Positions 47,866 through 58,155 are shown, numbered from the stretch's first letter. The stretch: DNA of 64,000 bases from Albimonas donghaensis (GCF_900106695.1 NZ_FNMZ01000003.1:496001-560000); one strand, 5' to 3'. The notes: generated by a model not told the origin, from the letters alone. Made by a program: numbers and translations.

Positions 47866-49719
47866 TCAGGCCTCCAGCATCCGCCGCAGCAATTCCAGAT
47901 CCTCGGCCATCTGGCTGTCGGTGTCCTTCAGCTTCTCGATGGTCTTGCAGGCGTGGATCACCGTGGTGTGGTCGCGTCCGCCGAAGCGCCGCCCGATGTC
48001 GGGCAGGCTCTTCGAGGTCAGCGACTTCGACAGATACATCGCCACCTGCCGCGGCCGGGCCACCGCCCGCGCCCGCCGCGGGCTGAGCAGGTCGGTCATG
48101 CGCACGTTGTAATGCGCCGCCACCTTGCGCTGGATCTCCTCCACCGTGACCTTGCGGTCCGAGGCCCGCAGGATGTCGGCGAGGCATTCCTGCGCCATGT
48201 CCATGTCCGCCGGCCGGCCGACGAGGCTCGCGAAGGCCATCAGACGGGTCAGCGCGCCCTCCAGCACCCGCACGTTCGACGAGATCCGGTGCGCGAGGAA
48301 TTCCAGCACCCGCGGCAGGATCTCCACCTCCGGGTGGGTGTGGGCGAGCATCTCGTGCTTGGACTGGAGGATGCCGAGGCGCAGCTCGTAGTCGGTGGGG
48401 TGAAGGTCCACGACCAGCCCCCACTGAAGGCGCGAGCGAATCCGCTCCTCCAACCCGTCGATATCCACCGGGTTGCGGTCGCCGGAGATCACCACCTGCT
48501 TGCCCTGGTCGACCAACGCATTGAAGGTGTGGAAGAATTCCTCCTGCGTCGAGTCCTTGCCGGCGATGAACTGCACGTCGTCGATCATCAGCACGTCGAC
48601 CGAGCGGAACAGCTGCTTGAACCCGATCATGTCCTTCGAGCGCAGCGCCTGCACGAAGCGGTACATGAACTGCTCGGCGGTCAGCAGGACCACGCGGGCG
48701 TCGGGGCGCGATTCGGCCAGGCGCCAGGCCATGGCGTGCATCAGGTGAGTCTTGCCCAAGCCCGAGGCGGAATAGAGGAACAGCGGGTTGAACGTGACCT
48801 CGCCGCCCTCCGCCACCCGGCGGGCGGCGGCATGGGCCAGCTCGTTGGGCTTGCCCACCACGAAGCGGTCGAAGGTGAAGCGCGGGTCGAGCGGCAGCGA
48901 GGGCGAGTCGGCCGGGTCGCCGGACTCGCTCGCCGCACGGGTCACCCGGATCGGGATCGGGCCGCCGCCGCCGGAGCGCCGGGCGTCCCCGCGATCGCCG
49001 GCATGGTCGCCCCGCCGCTCGTCGCGCCGCTCATCGCGCCGTTCATCCCGCCGCTCATCCCGGCCCTCGCCTGCCTGATCGGCGGCAGGGTCGCCGCGCC
49101 TCGCGCCCTTCGGCGCGGCGCGGCTGTCGGGGAAATCCTCGTCGCTCCAGGTCGGGCGGCCGTTGCGGGCGGCGGGCGCCCGACCCGACCCTGCGCGGGA
49201 CGCCGGAGCGGGCCGCGCGGCGCCGGGCGACGCGGCGTCGCCGGCCGAAAGCCCGCGGGGGACGGCCCGGAACTCGACCCGGGCCACGTCCTCGAATTCC
49301 TCGCGCAGCAGCCGCAGCAGGGCGCCCGCGTAATGCCGGTCGATCCAGTCCGCGATGAACACGGTGGGGGCCGCCAGCCGCGCGATCCCGCCCTCGATCC
49401 CGATGGGAGAGAGCTGCGAGACCCAGCTGTCATGCGGTCCCTGGCCCAGTTCCCGGCGCGAGCGCTCCAGCACCCGCGACCAGCCTTCGGCCATCTCCGC
49501 CTTCGAAATGTCGCGCATGTCCGCCCCCTCGGCCTCGGCGTCGCCGCCGGACGCCGCCGCATCGCACGGTCCTGGAACCGGGTCTCCCGACGCGGAGCCC
49601 GCCCCGAACGACCCGTCGCCCGCGCCCTTCGCCTGGCCCCCGGCCGCCGACCGCTTGCGCGGGGCGGAGGCGGAAGCGGACCCGGCGGCCGGGCGCTCGT
49701 GGCGATCCATGGAGGGCAT
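47866..49719 (-). CDS. dnaA: Chromosomal replication initiator DnaA
   Basis: 617 residues, much longer than the usual 450-500. Domain I (about 74-150) is preceded by a low-complexity extension of about 65 residues. Domain II (about 151-278) is expanded and includes four tandem DERR units (residues 221-236). AAA+ domain: Walker A in [12 protein letters not shown] (about 318-329), Walker B in [12 protein letters not shown]. Domain IV ends with the DnaA-box signature [18 protein letters not shown]. The ATG at 49719 has AAGGAG five to six bases upstream, supporting the long form. An internal ATG at 49518 would remove the extension. Confidence 0.96.
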   Translation of the reverse strand: MPSMDRHERPAAGSASASAPRKRSAAGGQAKGAGDGSFGAGSASGDPVPGPCDAAASGGDAEAEGADMRDISKAEMAEGWSRVLERSRRELGQGPHDSWVSQLSPIGIEGGIARLAAPTVFIADWIDRHYAGALLRLLREEFEDVARVEFRAVPRGLSAGDAASPGAARPAPASRAGSGRAPAARNGRPTWSDEDFPDSRAAPKGARRGDPAADQAGEGRDERRDERRDERRDERRGDHAGDRGDARRSGGGGPIPIRVTRAASESGDPADSPSLPLDPRFTFDRFVVGKPNELAHAAARRVAEGGEVTFNPLFLYSASGLGKTHLMHAMAWRLAESRPDARVVLLTAEQFMYRFVQALRSKDMIGFKQLFRSVDVLMIDDVQFIAGKDSTQEEFFHTFNALVDQGKQVVISGDRNPVDIDGLEERIRSRLQWGLVVDLHPTDYELRLGILQSKHEMLAHTHPEVEILPRVLEFLAHRISSNVRVLEGALTRLMAFASLVGRPADMDMAQECLADILRASDRKVTVEEIQRKVAAHYNVRMTDLLSPRRARAVARPRQVAMYLSKSLTSKSLPDIGRRFGGRDHTTVIHACKTIEKLKDTDSQMAEDLELLRRMLEA

Positions 49720-50080
49720 CCTGTCTCCTTCTCGCCGGGAAAGCGCTCCGGCGGGGCGTGGTTCGCAACGCGACGCACCCCGCGTCCGAAGGCGGCGCGG
49801 CGAGGGCGGCGAGCGATAACGGCGATGATGCGCATCGAACCAGGGCGGCCGGTGCGCGGTCGAGCGAGTCCCTGTTGGTTTCTTGGTCGCGCGCTTCTGC
49901 GTTCGCGTCGTCTTCCCCTTCGTCGGCGCGCCGCGCCGACGTCTCCCTCGCGTTCCGGCTCCGGTCGTCCGGATCCGCGCCCTGCGGCCCTTGCCGCCGC
50001 TCCGGCGGCTCGCGCCGGCGGAGCATCGTCACATCAGGAGGCGCCGCGCTCCGCAGCCGCGGGCGGGGGCTCTCTCCCGG
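49720..50080. other. Leader region upstream of dnaA
   Basis: 361 bases between the rhodanese gene and dnaA. It contains a hairpin at 49999-50024 (10 of 11 pairs, TCGC loop) that may end the rhodanese transcript and one GANTC (CcrM) site at 49866-49870. No DnaA boxes matching TTATNCACA are visible. The dnaA promoter is not clear. Confidence 0.5.
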
Positions 50081-50551
50081 TCAGCTCTGTCGCCAGGGCA
50101 GACCGCGCACCTTCCAGCCGTTGATCGAGCCGCGCTGACCCGACGGATCGAGATCGCCCTCGAATCCCTCGGCCACGTTGCAGCAGGCGGACTGCGCCCC
50201 CCGCTCGGCCAGCGCGCGGCTCACTGCCAGCGCGGCTTCCTGCGAGCGGCCGCCGGAGCGGCACAGGAACAGCAGCTTGCCGGGCAGCGTGTCGCCGAAG
50301 GCGTCCATCAGCTGCGCGGCGAAGTCGGAATTCGGGCTCATGTCCGGGTAGCGGCGCCATTCCACCAGCACCGGCTGGGCGCCCACGGGGGACAGGTCCG
50401 GAAGCCCCACGAACGCCCATTCGGCGCGCGTGCGCACATCGACCAGCGCGGCGTCGCCGTCGGACAGGGCCTCGAAGGCTTGCTGCGGCGAAAGCTGGGC
50501 GATGCCGGCGATGGTCGTCACGCCGTCCACAGACCCCTCGTCGTCGGACAC
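50081..50551 (-). CDS. Rhodanese-like sulfurtransferase domain protein
   Basis: 156 residues. Single rhodanese domain with the CDC25-like beginning LVDVRTRAEW (about residues 36-45) and the catalytic-loop CRSGGRSQEA (about residues 97-106). Would transfer sulfane sulfur, and the partner is unknown. The start is GTG at 50551, preceded by AGGAGG at proper spacing. An ATG at 50614 would add 21 residues without a Shine-Dalgarno. Confidence 0.87.
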   Translation of the reverse strand: MSDDEGSVDGVTTIAGIAQLSPQQAFEALSDGDAALVDVRTRAEWAFVGLPDLSPVGAQPVLVEWRRYPDMSPNSDFAAQLMDAFGDTLPGKLLFLCRSGGRSQEAALAVSRALAERGAQSACCNVAEGFEGDLDPSGQRGSINGWKVRGLPWRQS

Positions 50552-51129
50552 CTGCGTTCCTCCTCGTGTTCTGCCGGCCCCTCGGACCGTTCCGTTTCTG
50601 GAATCGCCCTGCATGGTAGGCAGGGCGACGGGCCGCTATCAAGTCGAAGCGACCGCCGGCCGCCAAGTTTCTCGCAAGTGTCTGATGATTAAAGAGACCC
50701 TAACGATGGCGTAAAAATAGTTAACAAATAGACATGACGTTACGGCCCAACCCGGTATTAGACGGGATGTTCCATTCAGTTTCGGCTCAGGATCGGAGGG
50801 CCTGCCCGCTATTGCGAGGAGACAGCGGGAGACTACTGCGGAGACCTTCTGACTCGCAACAGGGCGAAATCGAGAACATGTCCGCGCCGCGACATTTGCG
50901 TGACGCACAGGTCAGCGCAGCCCGGCCGCGTCCGCGATCGGGTTGTTCCAGGCGCAGCGCACGCCAACGGGCGGACCGCGGCGGGTCCGTCCTGTCCAGC
51001 TCAGGTCTGGAGAGTGATGACCGAAGGCGAAACCCGCGCCCCCACTAGGGGAGGCGGAGTCCGTTCCGGATCAGGCGTCGCGCGTCGCGGCCCGCCCGCT
51101 GGGGGAGGGCCGCGGACGGCGAAGCCAGG
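50552..51129. other. Unassigned region between the rhodanese gene and rpsT
   Basis: 578 bases. 50680-50770 is the AT-richest patch in this part of the window (TAAAAATAGTTAACAAATAG), presumably promoter sequence for the rhodanese gene or an RNA. A perfect hairpin CCCGCT / AGCGGG follows at 50805-50829. GANTC sites are at 50851 and 51057. 50860-51080 has no coding character. I see no DnaA-box array, so an origin is not supported. Confidence 0.5.
51086..51114 (-). terminator. Hairpin after rpsT
   Basis: CGCGGCCC / GGGCCGCG, eight perfect pairs with a 13-base loop, 16 bases after the rpsT stop. GC-rich without a clear T-run. Confidence 0.5.
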
Positions 51130-51399
51130 TCAGGCCGCGGCCAGCGCCTTAACGCGGGCCGACAGGCGCGAGACCTTGCGCGAGGCGGTGTTCTTGTGGA
51201 GCACGCCCTTGGTGACGCCGCGCATGATTTCCGGCTGCGCGGCGCGCAGCGCGTCGGTCGCCTTGGCGGCGTCGCCGGAAGCGATCGCTTCCTCGACCTT
51301 GCGGAGGTAGGTCCGGATGCGGCTGCGGCGCGCCTTGTTGACCGCGGTGCGCCGCTCGGCCTGACGGATGCGCTTGCGCGCGGACGGCGAATTGGCCAT
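51130..51399 (-). CDS. rpsT: 30S ribosomal protein S20
   Basis: 89 residues, basic, three-helix S20 protein that binds 16S rRNA. It starts [17 protein letters not shown] and includes [23 protein letters not shown] (about 58-80). The position upstream of dnaA is conserved in Alphaproteobacteria. A good promoter lies 40-70 bases upstream. Confidence 0.98.
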   Translation of the reverse strand: MANSPSARKRIRQAERRTAVNKARRSRIRTYLRKVEEAIASGDAAKATDALRAAQPEIMRGVTKGVLHKNTASRKVSRLSARVKALAAA

Positions 51400-51440
51400 C
51401 TGTGATTCCCGAAGTCTGTGACATTCAACGTGAGGCGGCG

Positions 51441-51469
51441 CGTATACACGCGCGTCCCGGCGGGGTCAA
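51441..51469 (-). promoter_or_regulatory. Sigma70-type promoter of rpsT
   Basis: TTGACC (51469-51464), 17 bases, TATACG (51446-51441) on the minus strand. Predicted start near 51434 gives a 35-base leader. The -35 overlaps the last codons of the GGDEF gene upstream. Confidence 0.75.
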
Positions 51470-53730
51470 TGCGCCGGCGCCCAGCGAAGCGTTTCCCGCC
51501 CGCCCGACCCGTGAAACGGGCCGATCGGAGGACGCGCCGCGGCGGTCGCCAGCCAGGGACCAAGTCGGCCCGCCGGCATAGGCGCGGCCACCGCATACCC
51601 TTGCGCGACGCCGCAGCCAAGCCCTGCCGCGCATTCCGCGTGCATTTCGGTCTCCACCCCCTCGGCGATGACCTCGGTTCCCAGCGCGCTCGCCATGGCG
51701 GCCATGGCCCGGATCACCTCGCGCCCGGCCTCGGTTTCCAGCGCCGGGCGCAGGACCTGGCGATGGATCTTCAGCCGTCGCGGGCGCAGCGCCAGCAGGG
51801 TCGAGACCCCGGCCCGCCCGACGCCGAAATCCGACAGCTCCGCGTCGGCGCCCAGGCCGGCGAGCAGGTCCGCCGTCCAGCGCAGGGGGTCGTCCGAGTC
51901 GGCGCCGCGGTGCGAATCGTTCAGCGCGAAGGCCAGCGCCCCCGGCGGCAGGGCCGCGTCGCGCACCAGCCCGGCGAAATCCGGCCGTGCCAGCAGTCCC
52001 CGCCCTGCGTTCAGCGTCAGCGGAGGCGGCGGAGCCCCCGCCGACCGCGCCAGCCGCGCCCGGTCGGCCAGGGCGCGGGTCAGCATGGCGCGGTCGATCT
52101 CGGCCAGCGTCCCGGCCTCCGCCGCGGCGTCGAGGAAATCGGCGGGGGTCAGCACCCCCCGGTCGGGATGGCGCCAGCGCACCACCGCCTCGACCCCCGT
52201 CACCCGTCCGTCCGCCAGCGACAGGCGCGGCTGGTACCAGGGCTCGAACTCCGCGCGCTCCAGCCCGCGGGCGATGTCGTCATGGATCAGGCGGGCGGCC
52301 TCGGCCTCCCGGCGCAGGTCTTCGCGGAACAGCTCCGCCCGCCCGCGCCCCAGCCGCTTGGCGCGGTAGAGCGCGAGATCCGCGTCCGCCAGCGCCCGGC
52401 GGGTCGAGTCGCGCCCCGGCCGCAGGAAGGCGATGCCCACCGTGGCGCCGAAGCGGCAGAGCTGGTCGCCATAGGGCGCGGGGCGGGCGGCGCGCTCGAT
52501 GATCCGGGCGGCCATGGCGGTCGAGGTCTCCCGCGGGCGGGCGCAGGCGGCGACGATGACGAACTCGTCGCCGCCGATGCGGGCCACGAAGTCCCCCTCC
52601 CGCACGCTCTCGCGCAGGATGTCGGCCATGATCCGCAGCACGTGGTCGCCGGCGTCGTGGCCCAGCGTGTCGTTGATCGACTTGAAGCGGTCGAGGTCGA
52701 TGAGCATCACCGCCAGCCGCGATTCGGAGCGCGCGTCGCCCTTCGCCTGCCGGGCGCGCGATTCGATCCCGTCCAGCAGCCGGTCCAGAAAGCGGCGGTT
52801 GGGCAGGCCGGTCAGGGCGTCGTGCAGCGAGGCGCGCTCGGCCTCGTCGCGCACGCGGACGAGGTCGCGGGCCCGACGCTCGGCGATGGCGCGGGCGCGC
52901 GAAATCTCGCGCTGGGCGCGCAGGCGGCGGGCGGCGTTGCGGTGCAGGTGGGCGTAGATCACCGCCAGCAGGGCCGCGAGCATCACCGCCGCCATCATCG
53001 CCACGGTGGCGGCGCGCGAGGGGGTGGGCCATTGCGCGTGCAGGGTCAGGGCGAAGGGCGACACGAACACGGCGAGCATGGCGCTCTGCCGGATGAGGTT
53101 GAGCCCGGGCAGCATGTCGTGGACCAGCGCCGAATAGGCCGAGAGGCCGAGCGTGGCGGCGGCGACCAGCGTCGCCATGTCGGGCCCGCCGATCGCCGCC
53201 AGCGACAGCAGGCAGATGGCCGTGACCGCGACATTGGCCACGCCGATCACGTGGACCCGGACCAGGACGGCGGGACGGGCGCGCTCCCGCTCCGGCAGGC
53301 GGGCGACGGCGCGCAGGGCGCTGCGCTCCGCCAGTTCGGCGAGCAGGGCGGGCAGGAACACCGCCGCGCAGGCCAGCGGCGAGGCGAATTGCAGGGCGAT
53401 CAGGAAGGTGGTGGCCGCGGCGGCGAGGAACAGCGGCAGGTTGGCGGTGCGCGCGCGGGCGTAGCGGCGCAGCATCACCGCGCGCTCGGCCCGGGCGAAG
53501 CCGACGGCCCTGGCGGCCGGCGCGTCGCCCTCATCCTCGCCCAGCGCGGCGGCGAGGCCGATCAGGCCCGGCCGGATGTCGGGCGACGCATCGGCGCCCG
53601 CGGGCTTCGCCATGCCGCCCGCTTCCCCGCCTGCCAGACTGTCCGCCAGACCGCCCGCGAGGCCATTCGCGACGCCTTCCATCGCCCCGGAGGCTTGCGC
53701 CCCAGCCGCTTCGCCCGTCATCGCCGCCAT
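51466..53730 (-). CDS. Membrane GGDEF-EAL protein with degenerate EAL domain
   Basis: 754 residues. Residues 1-75 are an Ala/Gly-rich extension. About five membrane helices fill 95-260, followed by a short coiled linker. The GGDEF domain (about 300-470) has an intact active site (GGDEF 386-390) and an I-site RxxD (REGD 377-380), so it likely makes cyclic di-GMP with product inhibition. In the EAL domain (about 480-735) EAL reads EAV (514-516), the usual glutamate of the TES loop is Asn (LNDS 603-606), DDFG reads SDFG (633-636) and KID reads KIH (654-656), so phosphodiesterase activity is doubtful. Probable diguanylate cyclase with a ligand-binding or structural EAL remnant. Confidence 0.88.
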   Translation of the reverse strand: MAAMTGEAAGAQASGAMEGVANGLAGGLADSLAGGEAGGMAKPAGADASPDIRPGLIGLAAALGEDEGDAPAARAVGFARAERAVMLRRYARARTANLPLFLAAAATTFLIALQFASPLACAAVFLPALLAELAERSALRAVARLPERERARPAVLVRVHVIGVANVAVTAICLLSLAAIGGPDMATLVAAATLGLSAYSALVHDMLPGLNLIRQSAMLAVFVSPFALTLHAQWPTPSRAATVAMMAAVMLAALLAVIYAHLHRNAARRLRAQREISRARAIAERRARDLVRVRDEAERASLHDALTGLPNRRFLDRLLDGIESRARQAKGDARSESRLAVMLIDLDRFKSINDTLGHDAGDHVLRIMADILRESVREGDFVARIGGDEFVIVAACARPRETSTAMAARIIERAARPAPYGDQLCRFGATVGIAFLRPGRDSTRRALADADLALYRAKRLGRGRAELFREDLRREAEAARLIHDDIARGLERAEFEPWYQPRLSLADGRVTGVEAVVRWRHPDRGVLTPADFLDAAAEAGTLAEIDRAMLTRALADRARLARSAGAPPPPLTLNAGRGLLARPDFAGLVRDAALPPGALAFALNDSHRGADSDDPLRWTADLLAGLGADAELSDFGVGRAGVSTLLALRPRRLKIHRQVLRPALETEAGREVIRAMAAMASALGTEVIAEGVETEMHAECAAGLGCGVAQGYAVAAPMPAGRLGPWLATAAARPPIGPFHGSGGRETLRWAPAH

Positions 53731-53851
53731 CCCACCACGCAGTCCCTCATCCCGAAGGAAGCCTGACGCGATGCCGTTTAGATTCGGTAACGCCGCCCGG
53801 CCGGGAGGCGGGGCGGCGTCGGGACGCTCGGAATGGCGGCCGGAGGCGGCG

Positions 53852-54628
53852 TCAGCGGCCGCGGAACTGCGGCGCGCGCTTCTCGACGAAGGCGGCCATG
53901 CCCTCGGTCTGGTCCTCGGAGGCGAAGAGCCCGTGGAACAGCCGGCGCTCGAACATCACGCCTTCGGCCAGGTTGGTCTCGAAGGCGCGGTTCACCGCCT
54001 CCTTCGCGGCCATCGTGGCGATGGGGGACTTGTCGGCGATCTTGGCCGCGACGGCCATCGCCTCCTCCATCAGCTTGGCGGCGGGGACGATGCGCGACAC
54101 CAGGCCCGCGCGCTCGGCCTCCTCCGCGCCCATGAAGCGGCCGGTCAGGCACATCTCCATGGCCTTGGCCTTGCCCACGGCCTTGGTCAGCCGCTGGGTG
54201 CCGCCCATGCCGGGGATCACGCCGAGATTGATCTCGGGCTGGCCGAACTTGGCGCTGTCGGCGGCGAGGATGAAGTCGCACATCATCGCCAGCTCGCAGC
54301 CGCCGCCCAGGGCGTAGCCCGCCACCGCGGCGATGATCGGCTTGCGGGTCCGCTCCACCCCGCGGGACTTGTCGGCGAAGAAGTCGAGGCGGAACATGTC
54401 CACCGCGGTCTTCTCCGACATCTCCTTGATGTCGGCCCCGGCCGCGAAGGCCTTTTCCGAGCCGGTCACGACGATGCAGCGCACGCGGTCGTCGGCGTCG
54501 AACTTCATCAGGGCTTCGTTCAGCTCGCCCAGGAGCTCCTGGTTCAGCGCGTTCAGCGCCTCGGGGCGGTTGAGCTTGACGAGCCCGACATGGTCGCGGG
54601 TCTCGACGATCAGGTTGGCGTAGGCCAT
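53852..54628 (-). CDS. Enoyl-CoA hydratase
   Basis: 258-residue crotonase. Oxyanion-hole motifs are [10 protein letters not shown] (about residues 59-68) and [15 protein letters not shown]. The two catalytic glutamates are visible in the [10 protein letters not shown] and [19 protein letters not shown] regions, as in mitochondrial/FadB1-type short-chain hydratases. Part of the rpsT-mutM neighbourhood of Rhodobacterales, role in fatty acid beta-oxidation or butanoyl metabolism. Confidence 0.95.
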   Translation of the reverse strand: MAYANLIVETRDHVGLVKLNRPEALNALNQELLGELNEALMKFDADDRVRCIVVTGSEKAFAAGADIKEMSEKTAVDMFRLDFFADKSRGVERTRKPIIAAVAGYALGGGCELAMMCDFILAADSAKFGQPEINLGVIPGMGGTQRLTKAVGKAKAMEMCLTGRFMGAEEAERAGLVSRIVPAAKLMEEAMAVAAKIADKSPIATMAAKEAVNRAFETNLAEGVMFERRLFHGLFASEDQTEGMAAFVEKRAPQFRGR

Positions 54629-54730
54629 CGGGCCCCTCCTGCTGCTTCGGCTTGCCCGGACCCTGCGAGGCCCCGGCGAGGCGCGGGTGTTACCCTCGGC
54701 GCCCGGCCCATTCAAGACGTGTGCGGAAAC

Positions 54731-55591
54731 TCACCTCTGGCATCGGGGACAGTGAAAGCTGGAACGCCCCGATTGCACAAGCCGGGAGACGACGCCGGGG
54801 CAGGCGGGGCGGGGGCAGGGCTCTCCCTCGCGGCCGTAGACGGCGAAGCTGTGCTGGAAATATCCAAGTTCGCCCGAGGCCTGGCGGTAATCGCGCAGGG
54901 ACGAGCCGCCCGAGGCGATGGCTTCCTCCAGCACCTCGCGGATGGCGACGGCGAGCGATTCCAGACGCCTGCGGGAGATTTTTCCCCCGGCGCGGGTCGG
55001 GGCGATTCCCGCCCGCCACAGCGCCTCGCACACGTAGATGTTGCCCAGCCCGCAGACGATTCGCTGATCCAGAAGCAGGGATTTCACCGGCGCGGCGCGC
55101 CCTGCGAAGCGCTCGGCCAGCAATTCCGCGGAGAAAGCGTTGCCCAGCGGCTCCGGCCCCAGCCCGGCCAGCAGGCGGTGCGTCGCTTCGCCACCGGCGG
55201 GGATCAGGTCCATGGCCCCGAAGCGGCGGGCGTCGTTGAAGGTCACCGTCGCGCCGCCCTCCAGCCGGAACACCACATGGTCGTGCCTGGCCGGCGTGGC
55301 GATGACATGGGCGAAGACGCCGGGGGCGGTCTGGCGACCGGCCTCGATCAGCATTCTTCCGGTCATGCCGAGGTGGATCAGCAGGATTTCGCCTGATCCG
55401 AGGTCCGCGAGGATGTATTTCGACCGCCGCCGCAGCCGCTCGATCCGGGTTCCGGCGAGCCGCTCGGCGAAGCGTTCGGGGAAGGGCCAGCGCAGGTCCG
55501 GGCGCCTCTGCTCGACCTCCAGCAGGCGCTTGCCCTCCATCACGGGAAGCAGCCCGCGTCTGACTGTCTCGACTTCGGGGAGTTCAGGCAT
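54731..55591 (-). CDS. mutM: Formamidopyrimidine-DNA glycosylase
   Basis: 286 residues. Base-excision repair enzyme for 8-oxoguanine and Fapy lesions. The catalytic Pro2-Glu3 lead in [14 protein letters not shown], Lys58 (RRRSKYIL) and the C-terminal zinc finger CPRPAC ... FHCPRCQR are all present. Start at 55591 is fixed by the need for Pro2. The frame upstream adds only non-conserved residues. Divergent from ubiE. Confidence 0.98.
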   Translation of the reverse strand: MPELPEVETVRRGLLPVMEGKRLLEVEQRRPDLRWPFPERFAERLAGTRIERLRRRSKYILADLGSGEILLIHLGMTGRMLIEAGRQTAPGVFAHVIATPARHDHVVFRLEGGATVTFNDARRFGAMDLIPAGGEATHRLLAGLGPEPLGNAFSAELLAERFAGRAAPVKSLLLDQRIVCGLGNIYVCEALWRAGIAPTRAGGKISRRRLESLAVAIREVLEEAIASGGSSLRDYRQASGELGYFQHSFAVYGREGEPCPRPACPGVVSRLVQSGRSSFHCPRCQR

Positions 55592-55628
55592 ATTCCGGGC
55601 GAGCGTCCTTGCGGCTATAGGAGGGGCC

Positions 55629-56402
55629 ATGAGCAACGCATCCGATACCGGCGATCAGCCCGGCGCCACAACGCATTTCGGTTTCCGCGACGTGCCCGAG
55701 GGCGAGAAGGCCGGGCTTGTCCGCGGCGTGTTCTCGTCCGTGGCCTCGCGCTACGACCTGATGAACGACCTGATGTCGGGGGGCGTCCACCGGCTGTGGA
55801 AGGACGCCCTGATCGACTGGATGGCTCCGCGCCCGGGCATGCGCCTGCTGGACGTGGCCGGGGGGACGGGGGACATCTCGTTCCGCTTCCTCAAGCGCCT
55901 GAAGGGGCGGGGGGAGGCCGTGGTCTGCGACCTGACCGCCGACATGCTGGAGGAAGGCCGCAGGCGGGCCGACGCGCAGGGCTACGCGGAGCAGCTCGAC
56001 TGGGTGGTCGGCGACGCCATGGCGCTGCCGTTCGAGGACAAGAGCTTCGACGCCTTCACCATCGCCTTCGGCATCCGCAACGTGACCCGGCCGCAGGACG
56101 CGCTGGCCGAGGCGTATCGCGTGCTCAAGCCCGGCGGCCGCTTCATGTGCCTGGAGTTCTCCCAGATCCCCGAGGCGGGGCTGCAACGGCTCTATGACGC
56201 CTATTCCTTCAACGTGATCCCGCAGATGGGGCGCGCGGTGACCGGCGACCGGGACAGCTACCAGTATCTTGTCGAATCGATCCGGAAATTCCCGGACCAG
56301 GAGACGTTCCTCGACATGGTGAAGGCCGCGGGCTTCGGGCGGGCGAGCTACCGCAACTACACGCTGGGCGTGGCCGCGATCCATTCGGGCTGGCGCATCT
56401 GA
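55629..56402 (+). CDS. ubiE: Ubiquinone/menaquinone biosynthesis C-methyltransferase
   Basis: 257 residues. SAM-dependent C-methyltransferase in ubiquinone synthesis. Motif I is [16 protein letters not shown] (about residues 77-92). [24 protein letters not shown] and the end [11 protein letters not shown] are typical. It overlaps the ubiB start by one base (TGATG), forming an operon. Confidence 0.97.
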   Translation: MSNASDTGDQPGATTHFGFRDVPEGEKAGLVRGVFSSVASRYDLMNDLMSGGVHRLWKDALIDWMAPRPGMRLLDVAGGTGDISFRFLKRLKGRGEAVVCDLTADMLEEGRRRADAQGYAEQLDWVVGDAMALPFEDKSFDAFTIAFGIRNVTRPQDALAEAYRVLKPGGRFMCLEFSQIPEAGLQRLYDAYSFNVIPQMGRAVTGDRDSYQYLVESIRKFPDQETFLDMVKAAGFGRASYRNYTLGVAAIHSGWRI

Positions 56403-57940
56403 TGAGCGTCATCGCCAACCTGTGGCGGCTGGCGCGGACCGCGGCGACCTTCCAGCGCACCGGCGCCATGGCCGAGGCGCTGGAGGCGATGGACGCCCCC
56501 CGCTCCATCCGCATCGCCGCCCGCGTGCTGGGCTGGCCGCTGTCGCCGCTGGGGCTGGAGGGCGACCCCGCGCTGCCCCCCGCCCCGCGCGCGCTGACCG
56601 CGCTGGGCCCGGCCTATGTGAAATTCGGCCAGCTTCTGTCGACCCGCCCCGATGTGGCCGGCGAGAAGATCGCCCGCGACCTGCGCGTGCTTCAGGACCG
56701 GCTCGCCCCCTTCCCGCTGGAAGAGGCCCGCGCCCAGGTGGAGCATGAGCTGGGCCGTCCGGTGGACGAGATCTTCTCCGAGTTCGGCCCCGCCGTCGCC
56801 GCCGCCTCCATCGCGCAGGTGCATCCGGCGGTGGAGCGGGAGACGGGCCGGCGGGTGGCGGTGAAGGTCCTGCGGCCGGGGGTGGAACGCGCCTTCCGCC
56901 AGGATGTCGACGCCTTCTGGTTCATCGCGAAGACCATCGAGTTCCTCGCGCCCTCGTCGCGCCGCCTGCGCCCGCGCGCCGTCATCGCCCATTTCGAGGG
57001 CGTGGTGATGACCGAGCTGGACCTGCGGCTGGAGGCGGCCGCCGCGGCGGAGTTCCGCGCCAACTCGGCCGAGGACGAGGGCTTCGCCGTGCCGGAAGTG
57101 CTCTGGGCCCATTCCGCGCGCCGGGTGATGACGCTGGAATGGGTGGACGGCGATCCGCTGGGCGACGTGGAGCTGCTGGCGGCGCGGGGGCATCACCTGG
57201 TGCCGCTCGGCTCCTTCATCATCCGCTCGTTCCTGCGCCATGCCCTGCGCGACGGGTTCTTCCACGCGGACATGCATCAGGGGAACCTGAAGCTCGCCCG
57301 CGACGGCACGCTGATCGCGCTGGATTTCGGGATCATGGGGCGGATCGACCCCTATACCCGCCGGGTCTACGCCGAGATCCTGCTGGGCTTCCTGCGCCGC
57401 GAGTATCGCCGCGTGGCGGAGGTGCATTTCGAGGCCGGCTACGTTCCCGCCGATCGCGATCTGGAGGCCTTCGCCCAGGCGCTGAGGTCCATCGGGGAGC
57501 CGATCTTCGGCCAGGACGCCTCGCATATCTCCATGGCGCGGCTGCTGGCGCATCTGTTCGACGTGACCGAGCGCTTCGGGATGGAGACGCGGACCGAGCT
57601 GATCCTGCTGCAACGGACCATGGTGGTGGTGGAGGGGGTGGCGCGCACGCTGGACCCCAACCTCAACATGTGGCGGGCGAGCCAGCCGGTGGTCGAAGAC
57701 TGGATGAAGGACAATCTGGGCCCCAAGGCGATGCGCCGGGACCTGGTGGCGACGGCCATGGTGCTCTCCCGTTTCGGGCCGCGGCTGCCGGATATGGCGG
57801 AGAAGGTGCTGAAGCGCGCGGTGGCGGACGCGACGGCGGAGGCCGCACCGCGCGGACTGGGCGCCGCCGGTCTTGTGGCGATGGCCGGCGCCGGCTTCGT
57901 CGGCGCGTTGATCGGGGCGGCGGCGGCGTCGCTGTTCTGA
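56402..57940 (+). CDS. ubiB: Ubiquinone biosynthesis ABC1-family kinase-like protein UbiB
   Basis: 512 residues. Atypical kinase-like ATPase that assists ubiquinone assembly at the membrane. The N-terminal motif is YVKFGQLLSTRPDV (KxGQ), followed by VAVKVLRPGVE, the catalytic HADMHQGNLKL (canonical HADPHPGN is altered at two positions) and LDFGIMGRID. The C-terminal hydrophobic helix is MAGAGFVGALIGAAAASLF. Coupled to ubiE. Confidence 0.97.
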   Translation: MSVIANLWRLARTAATFQRTGAMAEALEAMDAPRSIRIAARVLGWPLSPLGLEGDPALPPAPRALTALGPAYVKFGQLLSTRPDVAGEKIARDLRVLQDRLAPFPLEEARAQVEHELGRPVDEIFSEFGPAVAAASIAQVHPAVERETGRRVAVKVLRPGVERAFRQDVDAFWFIAKTIEFLAPSSRRLRPRAVIAHFEGVVMTELDLRLEAAAAAEFRANSAEDEGFAVPEVLWAHSARRVMTLEWVDGDPLGDVELLAARGHHLVPLGSFIIRSFLRHALRDGFFHADMHQGNLKLARDGTLIALDFGIMGRIDPYTRRVYAEILLGFLRREYRRVAEVHFEAGYVPADRDLEAFAQALRSIGEPIFGQDASHISMARLLAHLFDVTERFGMETRTELILLQRTMVVVEGVARTLDPNLNMWRASQPVVEDWMKDNLGPKAMRRDLVATAMVLSRFGPRLPDMAEKVLKRAVADATAEAAPRGLGAAGLVAMAGAGFVGALIGAAAASLF

Positions 57941-57978
57941 GCGCGCCGAAAGCGCCGCGTCACGCGCCCGAGGGTTGA

Positions 57979-58140
57979 GACCGCCCGCTCGCGGCGCGCG
58001 GGACCGGGATCGCCGCCTGCGCCGTTTCCGATGGCTCCGGGTTCGAGAGACCGGGCCATACGCGCCCTGCTTGCCATGCGCCGCGGGCGAGACCGGGCCA
58101 CCGGGCGCGGCCTCGACGCGGCGCCCGGTTCGGACCGAAG
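57979..58140. repeat. Dispersed GC-rich intergenic element, copy C
   Basis: After ubiB, CCCGCTCGCGGCGCGCGGGA ... GCGCCGTTTCC resembles 44086-44130 (copy B), and 58082-58130 resembles 61732-61780 (copy D): CCGCGGGCGAG followed by CCTCGACGCGGCGCC. Partial and diverged. Confidence 0.5.
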
Positions 58141-58155
58141 CGCGGACGGAGCCGC

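Noticed and set aside
49720-51129. Chromosomal origin near dnaA
   Set aside because: No cluster of TTATNCACA-type DnaA boxes was found. The AT-rich patch and a few GANTC sites are insufficient.
51418-53766. Long plus-strand frame opposite the GGDEF gene
   Set aside because: Its Gly/Arg/Gln-rich composition mirrors the real minus-strand gene, with no recognisable domain.
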